Source: Prevotella sp. (lineage in GTDB: Bacteria; Bacteroidota; Bacteroidia; Bacteroidales; Bacteroidaceae). Taken from it: 9,016 bases of DNA. The position numbers and the translations under genes are program-made. Each line of letters starts with the position of its first letter. The first letter of the stretch is position 1. The notes under the pieces were generated by a model. It did not search any database. It was given only the letters and a program-made list of their open reading frames with translations, and was not told the DNA's origin. The DNA lies in contig JAIJUV010000098.1 in assembly GCA_022732315.1 (NCBI GenBank), positions 1 through 9,016 on the forward strand, written 5' to 3'. Below, piece by piece: positions 1-6,033 of this stretch.

Positions 1-972
1 ATGGCACAGGGAAAGAACAAGAAGGTAAACGGCCCTCACCAGGGTGCTTGGGTAGATACCCAGAACGGCGAGGACTGGTTCCTCCACTTCCAGGATAAGC
101 ATGCCTACGGACGTGTGGTGCATCTGCAACCAGCCAAATGGGTGAACGACTGGCTCGTTATCGGAGACGACAAGGATGGTGACGGATGCGGAGATCCAGT
201 TCAGCAATGGAAGAAGCCAAACCTGCCATCAAGCGGAAACTTCCAGCCTAAGGAATCGGATGATTTCAACAGCATAGATCTCGGTCAGCAATGGCAGTGG
301 AATGGTCCTTACAGTCAATACTGGTACTTCTGCGATGCCAAGAATTCCAAGTTGCGTCTCTATGGCGTGCAGCAGGCTGAAGATGTAAAGAACCTGTATG
401 ATTTGCCAAACCTGCTGCTCCAGAAGCTCCCTACAGAGAATTTCACAGCCACAGCCAAGGTGAAGTTCATTCCTAACCGCACAGAGGCTTACAAGGAGAA
501 AGATAAGGTATTGGGCGAAAGTGCCGGTATGATTATGCAGGGCATGGACTATGCTGCACTCAAATTTGTTGATACCAAGGACGAAGGCGTTGTTTTGCAA
601 TATGTAACTTGTGAGAAGGCAGAAAAGGGAAAGGCAGAGAAAGTGGTGAAGCAAGTAGCCATCAAGACCAGCAAGCAGCCACAGCCTTACACTGTGAAAT
701 ATGCCGTAGATGACATCCCGTCATCCCGCATCGCCACACAGGACGTATGGCTCCGTGTAAAGGTACACAGCAAGGGCATTGCCAACCAGATACAGGCCAT
801 CGCAGAATGGAGCTACAGCCTGGATGGCAAGAAGTTCATCAAGATAGGCAATCCGTTTACTGTGCGCGAAGGCAAGTGGATTGGAGCGAAACTCGGTTTC
901 TTCAATACCCGCACAGCCAAGAAGAACGATGCAGCCTTCTTCGATATCGACTGGATTCACTTTGAAAAATAA
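1..972 (+). CDS. Glycoside hydrolase family 43, C-terminal part (5' truncated by window)
   Basis: This is the C-terminal half of a GH43 enzyme (beta-xylosidase/alpha-L-arabinofuranosidase type), which removes xylose or arabinose units from plant hemicellulose. Residues 1-55 carry the end of the five-bladed propeller: the motif NGPHQGAWVDT (10-20), with the conserved His of this region, then DWFLHFQD and GRVVHLQP. From about residue 80 (ESDDFNS, LGQQWQWN) to the end lies the jelly-roll C-terminal domain often fused to GH43, closing with GKWIGAKLGFF and a DIDWIHFEK end. The blades with the catalytic Asp and Glu are not present, so the Met at base 1 is probably internal and roughly 250 residues should lie upstream. 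A truncated gene actually starting here cannot be excluded. Any signal peptide would be upstream, and substrate specificity cannot be read from this part. The gene ends convergently with the GH57 gene, 113 bases away. Confidence 0.88.
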   Translation: MAQGKNKKVNGPHQGAWVDTQNGEDWFLHFQDKHAYGRVVHLQPAKWVNDWLVIGDDKDGDGCGDPVQQWKKPNLPSSGNFQPKESDDFNSIDLGQQWQWNGPYSQYWYFCDAKNSKLRLYGVQQAEDVKNLYDLPNLLLQKLPTENFTATAKVKFIPNRTEAYKEKDKVLGESAGMIMQGMDYAALKFVDTKDEGVVLQYVTCEKAEKGKAEKVVKQVAIKTSKQPQPYTVKYAVDDIPSSRIATQDVWLRVKVHSKGIANQIQAIAEWSYSLDGKKFIKIGNPFTVREGKWIGAKLGFFNTRTAKKNDAAFFDIDWIHFEK

Positions 973-1016
973 CGCTTCCCTCCGGATTCGTTATAATCAA
1001 TGTATATATTTTTGGG

Positions 1017-1062
1017 AAATAAAAAATCCCCCTCACAGCAAATCAATGCAGCGAGGGGGATT
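1017..1062 (-). terminator. Intrinsic terminator of the glycogen unit
   Basis: A perfect 10-bp stem (AATCCCCCTC at 1025-1034 with GAGGGGGATT at 1053-1062) encloses an 18-base loop. Read on the minus strand it is followed by a U-rich run (TTTTATTT). It lies 24 bases after the stop codon of the GH57 gene, so it should end the three-gene transcript. On the plus strand the stem is followed by ATTAATAG, which is not U-rich, so termination of the GH43 transcript here would be weaker. Confidence 0.85.
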
Positions 1063-1085
1063 AATAGTTATGAGTAATCTAAAAT

Positions 1086-2516
1086 CTAATCCTTCTTTTC
1101 TTCTGTAGGCTCAGCCTTTGTTGTCTTCTTGGCTGGAGCCTTCTTGGCAGCAGTCTTTGCTGCAGGCTTCTTAGCTGAAGCCTTAGTCGCCTTCTCCCCA
1201 CGGAGCTTAGCTACCTCTGCCTCAATCTTCTCAATCTTAGCCTGGAGACGGGTAATCTCCTTATCCTGCATCTCGATTTCCTGATCCTGGTTGGTAATGG
1301 TAGTCAGAAGTCCCTCCAACTGCTCATTATCCACCTCAGTAGGATAAAGGTTGTTTACTCGGGAGATGAAGTCACCAAGGATATTCATATAGTTTGTGAA
1401 TGCATCGAATGGGCTAGAATAGATGCCACGATCCAAACCTACGTTACTTGGCTTGGTGGTCATGAAGCGGAAGTTATTGCTTGCCTGCAGATAATCCCAG
1501 TCCTGGTTGATACGTGGATCATTGGCAATGCGAACACGGTCGGCTACGCTATAGAGCTTGTTGAAAGCCTCACGCTGCATTGGGTTACCGAGCCAAGAGC
1601 TTACATCGCGCTCCTCATCTACCCAACTCAATGTATCAGGCACGTTGATCTCGCCTACAGACTTCATCTTCTGGCAAATCTCTGTAGGAGTAGAGAAGGT
1701 GATGCCACGATCCTTAGCACACTGAGGCAAAGCCTTCATAAACTCGAGGATATTGCTTGACAGAGGCTGAGCAATACCCAAAGCAGACAACTCCATGAAG
1801 ATATTGATTACCTGCTCCTCCTGTGGAGTGGCAGCAATTTCGTTCATGTAGTTATCAGCGAAGAGTGGATAGCCCTCCCAATCGCTGTTAGAGAAGCGGA
1901 GAGAGATATCGTCGCTCAAACGGATATCACGGAGCAAGAGCTTGAGCTTTGGATTCATCGCACAATGATAGACATAGTGAGGTGACTTCCAACCTAACAC
2001 GTGCTTGGCACCCTCGGTAAGCATACCGATGAAGCCCATATCAGCTACCTCGGCACCAATCTCATCGCTATAGATGAGAGAAGAGTTACGGAGCACAGTA
2101 GGCTTCTTGCCGAAATATTCCTCAATCTTGGTGCACTGGCGCTCTACCTCTGACTTGAAGCTCATCTCGTTGATCAAGGAAGCAAGACCATGAGAATAAG
2201 GCTCTGCAAGGAACTCCACGCAACCGGTCTTATTCAATTCCTGCAACTTCTCCAATACCTGAGGCGCATGGAGCTCCAACTGCTCCATACCCACACCAGA
2301 GAGAGAGAAGGCAACCTTGAAATACTGGCCATTCTTCTCAATCATCTCCTGAATGGCATTCAAGGCAGGCATATAGGAACGCTCCGCAATCTCATTGATA
2401 CTACGATCATTCTCATAATCATCATAGTAATAATGATCAGTACCGATGTCGAAGAAGCGGTAGCGTTTCAGATGGGTAATCTGATGTATCTCGAAATATA
2501 AACAAATTGTTTTCAT
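1086..2516 (-). CDS. GH57 alpha-amylase-like protein, probable pseudoenzyme with Lys/Ala-rich tail
   Basis: A 476-residue cytoplasmic protein (no signal peptide) with the GH57 signature regions in order: FEIHQITHL (8-16, region 1), FSLSGVGMEQL (70-80, region 2), VLRNSSLIYSDEI (141-153, region 3), INIFMELSALG (237-247, region 4) and SWVDEERDVSSWLGN (297-311, region 5). From memory of the family, active alpha-amylase-type members read RNTELIY in region 3, with the nucleophile Glu, and FMDYETFGEH in region 4, with the acid Asp. Here these are Ser146 and Glu242, so hydrolysis is doubtful. Residues about 400-440 form a heptad-like coiled coil. The last 36 residues hold 12 Lys and 10 Ala in AKK/PAKK repeats. 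It is the last gene of the unit with the debranching enzyme and glycosyltransferase, 65 bases after the latter. The start is the only Met before region 1, and no Shine-Dalgarno is seen. Family call is firm; the inactive status is inferred from motif comparison. Confidence 0.9.
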   Translation of the reverse strand: MKTICLYFEIHQITHLKRYRFFDIGTDHYYYDDYENDRSINEIAERSYMPALNAIQEMIEKNGQYFKVAFSLSGVGMEQLELHAPQVLEKLQELNKTGCVEFLAEPYSHGLASLINEMSFKSEVERQCTKIEEYFGKKPTVLRNSSLIYSDEIGAEVADMGFIGMLTEGAKHVLGWKSPHYVYHCAMNPKLKLLLRDIRLSDDISLRFSNSDWEGYPLFADNYMNEIAATPQEEQVINIFMELSALGIAQPLSSNILEFMKALPQCAKDRGITFSTPTEICQKMKSVGEINVPDTLSWVDEERDVSSWLGNPMQREAFNKLYSVADRVRIANDPRINQDWDYLQASNNFRFMTTKPSNVGLDRGIYSSPFDAFTNYMNILGDFISRVNNLYPTEVDNEQLEGLLTTITNQDQEIEMQDKEITRLQAKIEKIEAEVAKLRGEKATKASAKKPAAKTAAKKAPAKKTTKAEPTEEKKD

Positions 2517-2581
2517 ACTTTGAACTTTAAATTTTGAACTTTGAACTTTATGATTAGCCCTTTAACATTTAACATTAAACA
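2517..2581. repeat. Heptamer-period AT-rich repeat in the GT-GH57 gap
   Basis: The whole gap between the glycosyltransferase stop and the GH57 start reads in 7-base steps from 2519: TTTGAAC, TTTAAAT, TTTGAAC, TTTGAAC, TTTATGA, TTAGCCC, TTTAACA, TTTAACA, TTAAACA. Seven of nine units begin with TTT and all stay in phase. On the coding strand the last bases before the GH57 ATG are the AAAGTTC-type units, and no ribosome binding site is visible. The origin is probably slippage. Whether it does anything in the transcript is unknown. Confidence 0.7.
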
Positions 2582-3850
2582 TTACTTCCATCCCAATGTC
2601 TTGAGATAGAGATTCTTGATGCGGGCTCCCACTTTCTCCCAGGTAATCTGATCTACTTCTTTTCTGCCTTCCTCCGAGAGATAGTCGAACAGGCTCTCGT
2701 TGTGACAGATGCTGTAGATGGCATCAGCCAGGGCATGGATGTCCCAGTAATCCACCTTGATACAGTTTGTAAGGATTTCTCCACAACCACTCTGCTTAGA
2801 GATGATGGTAGGTGTACCACACTGCATCGCCTCCAGAGGAGAGATACCGAAAGGCTCACTCACGGATGGCATCACATAGACATCGCTATCCTTCAGGCAC
2901 TCATATACCTGCTTGCCACGCATGAAGCCTGGGAAGTGGAAACGGTCGGCAATGCCTCTTTCAGCTGCGAGATAGATCATCTGGTCCATCATATCGCCCG
3001 AACCTGCCATGCAGAAACGCACGTTGCGGGTACGGTGCAATACCATATTGGCTGCCTCTACGAAATACTCAGGACCCTTCTGCATGGTGAGACGTCCCAG
3101 GAAGGTAACCACCTTCTCCTTACCCTTATGGTCTGGACGTGGGATGTCCTGCCACTCCTGCTTCAATGGATACACTGCATTGTGCATGGCGAAGCACTTG
3201 CGTGGATCCTGGTGATACTGGTTAATCACGGTCTGGCGGGTCAACTCAGATACACACATGATGCAGTCGGCATTGTCCATACCGTCCTTCTCTATAGAAT
3301 ATACGGTAGGGTTCACCTTACCACGGCTGCGGTCGAAATCAGTAGCATGCACGTGGATGCACAGAGGCTTGCCGCTCACTCTCTTGGCATGGATGCCGGC
3401 AGGGAATGTCAGCCAGTCATGGGCATGGATGATATCAAATTCTTCGCTACGGGCTACAACACCAGCAATGATGCTGTAGTTGTTGATCTCGTCGTGGAGA
3501 TTAGATGGATAACCACCGGCAAAGTCCATACAGCCGAGGTCATTCACATTCATATAGTTAAAGTCGGCATAGATGTGGTCACGATAGCGGAAATAGTCAT
3601 CAGGATTCATGATGTTGCCCACACGCTGCTGCACATAGTCACGATTGACGTCGCGCCAGGCGATAGGCACACTGTTCATAGCCACAAATTTACATGCACT
3701 GCGGTCCTCATCACCGAAAGGATGAGGCAGACACAGCGTAATATCAACATCACCCTGGGCATGCAAGCCCTGAGTGATACCAAAGTTGGCAGTAGCCAAG
3801 CCACCAAATACATGAGGAGGATACTCCCAGCCAAACATTAAAACTTTCAT
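2582..3850 (-). CDS. GT-B glycosyltransferase, glycogen synthase type (GT4/GT5-like)
   Basis: A 422-residue cytoplasmic retaining glycosyltransferase expected to extend an alpha-glucan from a nucleotide-sugar donor. The N-terminal Rossmann domain starts with MKVLMFGWEYPPHVFGGLA; the Gly-Gly-Leu loop at 16-18 matches the donor/acceptor loop of glycogen synthases. HAHDW (142-146) and the HVHATDFDRS stretch (166-175) follow. The C-terminal domain has GRLTMQKG (252-259), giving the expected Arg253 and Lys258, and the E-x7-E motif EPFGISPLE (332-340) near the C-terminus. Length is typical of GT-B enzymes. It follows the debranching gene after only 17 bases, which hold a strong AAGGAGG site 7 bases before the ATG. 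The context argues for glycogen rather than cell-surface glycan, but donor (ADP- or UDP-glucose) and direction of use cannot be decided from sequence. An alternative is a sucrose/trehalose-type GT4, judged less likely. Confidence 0.88.
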   Translation of the reverse strand: MKVLMFGWEYPPHVFGGLATANFGITQGLHAQGDVDITLCLPHPFGDEDRSACKFVAMNSVPIAWRDVNRDYVQQRVGNIMNPDDYFRYRDHIYADFNYMNVNDLGCMDFAGGYPSNLHDEINNYSIIAGVVARSEEFDIIHAHDWLTFPAGIHAKRVSGKPLCIHVHATDFDRSRGKVNPTVYSIEKDGMDNADCIMCVSELTRQTVINQYHQDPRKCFAMHNAVYPLKQEWQDIPRPDHKGKEKVVTFLGRLTMQKGPEYFVEAANMVLHRTRNVRFCMAGSGDMMDQMIYLAAERGIADRFHFPGFMRGKQVYECLKDSDVYVMPSVSEPFGISPLEAMQCGTPTIISKQSGCGEILTNCIKVDYWDIHALADAIYSICHNESLFDYLSEEGRKEVDQITWEKVGARIKNLYLKTLGWK

Positions 3851-3857
3851 ATAGCGT

Positions 3858-3864
3858 CCTCCTT
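3858..3864 (-). promoter_or_regulatory. Strong Shine-Dalgarno site for the glycosyltransferase
   Basis: On the minus strand the sequence AAGGAGG sits 7 bases upstream of the glycosyltransferase ATG, within the 17-base gap after the debranching-enzyme stop. It fixes that start. It is the only convincing Shine-Dalgarno site in the window; the other starts have A/T-rich leaders, as is usual in Bacteroidota. Confidence 0.85.
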
Positions 3865-3867
3865 ATA

Positions 3868-5811
3868 TTAATATTGATACTTTTCTAGTAATTCGAGCGC
3901 ACGGAGTATCTCTGCTACGTTCATAGCAAAAGATATGGCACCACGACCAGAGAATGGTGGATTGCCATCGAAGAGCTCGCTGATGGTACCGAGGCAGTGA
4001 TAAGACATCTCATCCTCATAACCCACCATCTGGCGCTCTACGAAGCTCAAGCGAGTACGCTTGTACAGCTTCAAACTTGCCTCCATGTAGAAACCGCCGA
4101 GCCATGGCCATGCCGTACCCTGGTGGTAAGCATAGTCGCGCTGAGTCTGAGGACCTACATAAATAGGATTGTAGCCACCGCTCTTTGGAGAGAGAGAGCG
4201 CAATCCCTTAGGAGTCAGGAGTTCACGTGTACAGATATCAAGTACCTTCTTCTTCTGGTCTTGCGACAAAGGAGAATAATCAAATGCTACTGGGAAGATC
4301 ATGTTTGGTCTAACACTCCAATCCATCATATTGCCATCCACGTAATCGTAGAGATAGCCATACTCATTGAGGAATGTATCAACGAACGACTTCTTGGTAA
4401 CCTCTGCGCTAGCCAGCAATTCCTGCTGTGCAGCCTCTTCGCCAACGGCTCCTGCCAGAGAAGCACAGAAGCACAAGGCATTATACCACAGAGCATTGAA
4501 CTCTACGATATAACCTGTACGAGGTACCACAGGGCGGCCATTGGCAGTGGAGTTCATCCAAGTCACAGCCTTGTCCTTGCCATTGGTATAGAGCAGACCG
4601 TTCTCCATCAGCTCCAGGTTAGGATGCTTGTTGTCCTGGATGAAATGAATTACGTCTTTGATAAACTGTCCATACTTCTTGTAGCACTCCTCCTTAGAGG
4701 TCTCCTTGGCATACTGCTGCAGAGCCCAGATAGCCCAAAGAGGAACGTCAGGCATCTCGATTTCCGAGATATGAGCAGTAAGAGGCTTGCCCTCCATAAA
4801 CTCATAGTAACCACGCATGGCAGTCTTCATCACCAACTCAAAGTAGTCGTTCTCCTCGATAGAGAGGGTAAGACCCGGCAGAGAGATGAATGTATCACGG
4901 GCACGACACTTGAACCAAGGATAGCCCGCCAAGATGTATCGGTCGTCGTTCTTTTCACGACGATGGAACTGATGCGCCGCATTCACCAGGCAATGGAAGA
5001 AATTATCACGTGGCGAACGCTCATCCACTTCTTCATCAAAGAGCTTCTTCAAGCTGCTGGTCTTGATTTCAGAAGTAGAGGCAGCAAAGACGATAGTCTC
5101 ACCCTTCTTGATACCCATCTCGAAATATCCTGGTACATAGAGGTCTTCGTTAGAAGCATAACCTCTCTCCTGCTCCTTAGGATATTCCACGCCACGATAC
5201 CAATCTGGGCAGAATTTAAACTCGTTCTTCTTAGAGAACTGCATATAGAGATCTGGATAGCCAGCATACATGCAAGTCTTGATTCCGTTGTCTACTCCAG
5301 AATAGTCACGAGATGCTGTGGCATTCTCATGTGTAAACTGGCGGACGCTACGGAAAGCCAAGAATGGACGGAAACGAAGTGTAGTGGCTGAATGACCATC
5401 CACCAGCGTATAGCGAATCAGGATTCTGTTCTCATAATGCTGGAAGACTACCTCTTTCTTGAGGACTACACCACCCACGCGGTAAAGTGTTGTTGGCACC
5501 TTATCGCAATCAAACTCACGAATGTACTTATGACCCATCGGACTGTAGTTGTTGCCTTGGTACTTGTGCAATCCAAGATTGAACTCAGCGCCATGCTGAA
5601 TCACTGTAACGTCGAGCGAACTTAAGAGCACGTGATTATCATCGTCCAGTTCTGGTACTGGAACGACAAGCAGTCCGTGATACTTTCGTGTATTACAGTC
5701 TACAATCGTTGAGCACGAATAAGCACCCGAGCGGTTTGTACGTAACAACTCTTTTGGCAATGACTCTTGTAAATTAGTCATCAGGGCCTTTTCGAATTTT
5801 AGATAACTCAT
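3868..5811 (-). CDS. Glycogen debranching enzyme (amylo-alpha-1,6-glucosidase, GH133 type)
   Basis: A 647-residue cytoplasmic enzyme expected to cleave alpha-1,6 branch stubs in glycogen. The N-terminal beta-rich domain of bacterial/archaeal debranching enzymes covers about residues 15-260 and has the typical NTRKYHGLLV (40-49). The C-terminal (alpha/alpha)6 amylo-alpha-1,6-glucosidase domain (about 275-645) shows AGYPWF (295-300), ARDTFISLPGL (304-314), NGLLYTN (404-410), TWMNS (417-421), VEFNALWYNAL (436-446), YHQGTAWPWLGGFY (562-575) and SELFDG (611-616). Acidic residues in these motifs (Asp306, Glu437, Glu612) are probable active-site residues by family position. Length is full. It is the first gene of the minus-strand unit, behind a consensus promoter with a predicted leader of about 46 bases and no Shine-Dalgarno. 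The chosen Met opens MSYLKFEKAL, and a second Met lies at residue 11. No oddity in the reading frame was seen. Confidence 0.94.
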   Translation of the reverse strand: MSYLKFEKALMTNLQESLPKELLRTNRSGAYSCSTIVDCNTRKYHGLLVVPVPELDDDNHVLLSSLDVTVIQHGAEFNLGLHKYQGNNYSPMGHKYIREFDCDKVPTTLYRVGGVVLKKEVVFQHYENRILIRYTLVDGHSATTLRFRPFLAFRSVRQFTHENATASRDYSGVDNGIKTCMYAGYPDLYMQFSKKNEFKFCPDWYRGVEYPKEQERGYASNEDLYVPGYFEMGIKKGETIVFAASTSEIKTSSLKKLFDEEVDERSPRDNFFHCLVNAAHQFHRREKNDDRYILAGYPWFKCRARDTFISLPGLTLSIEENDYFELVMKTAMRGYYEFMEGKPLTAHISEIEMPDVPLWAIWALQQYAKETSKEECYKKYGQFIKDVIHFIQDNKHPNLELMENGLLYTNGKDKAVTWMNSTANGRPVVPRTGYIVEFNALWYNALCFCASLAGAVGEEAAQQELLASAEVTKKSFVDTFLNEYGYLYDYVDGNMMDWSVRPNMIFPVAFDYSPLSQDQKKKVLDICTRELLTPKGLRSLSPKSGGYNPIYVGPQTQRDYAYHQGTAWPWLGGFYMEASLKLYKRTRLSFVERQMVGYEDEMSYHCLGTISELFDGNPPFSGRGAISFAMNVAEILRALELLEKYQY

Positions 5812-5859
5812 AGATCTATATTAAGGTTTTGAATTTTTGTTGACCATATTAATTGCATT

Positions 5860-5890
5860 CAAAGATACAACTTTTTTGCGTTATGACAAA
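5860..5890 (-). promoter_or_regulatory. Bacteroidota-type promoter of the glycogen unit
   Basis: On the minus strand, TTTG (5887-5890) and TATCTTTG (5860-5867) are separated by exactly 19 bases. This matches the published Bacteroides consensus of a -33 TTTG and a -7 TAnnTTTG. The predicted start of transcription is near 5857, giving a leader of about 46 bases before the debranching-enzyme ATG. Confidence 0.85.
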
Positions 5891-5927
5891 AGAAAAGTCA
5901 ATACTTTTTGGAAAAAAATGAGTTTTG

Positions 5928-5943
5928 TATGTTATAAAACATA
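5928..5943. promoter_or_regulatory. Palindromic candidate operator (TATGTT-N4-AACATA)
   Basis: A perfect inverted repeat with 6-base arms and a 4-base centre (ATAA) lies between the two divergent promoters. Its size and symmetry fit a dimeric Crp/Fnr-family site (Fnr sites have short arms around 4 central bases). Its centre is about 58 bases upstream of the predicted start for the regulator gene and about 79 upstream of that for the glycogen unit. That the neighbouring regulator binds it is an inference. In DNA this AT-rich, a chance palindrome is possible. Confidence 0.45.
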
Positions 5944-5983
5944 TTTTTAGCCATTTTTAGGAACGTATTTAATTTTTTTTGTG

Positions 5984-5991
5984 TAATTTTG
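5984..5991 (+). promoter_or_regulatory. -7 element of the Crp/Fnr-family gene promoter
   Basis: TAATTTTG matches the Bacteroidota -7 consensus TAnnTTTG and lies 42 bases before the regulator ATG. No TTTG is found at the expected distance upstream (bases around 5961 read GAAC), so only half of the consensus promoter is present. Confidence 0.55.
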
Positions 5992-6033
5992 CATCCGGAA
6001 ATCCAAAATTGAACAAGTAAACATACTAGGATA

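Noticed and set aside
2702..3841. 379-codon open frame on the plus strand antisense to the glycosyltransferase gene
   Set aside because: It lies wholly over a gene with clear family motifs, its translation is rich in His/Ile/Thr without any recognisable domain, and it has no promoter or ribosome site; it is a codon-bias shadow.
3997..5391. 464-codon open frame antisense to the debranching enzyme gene
   Set aside because: Long, but the opposite strand encodes a full GH133 protein; the composition is unusual (many Leu/His/Ile/Thr) and no motif is seen.
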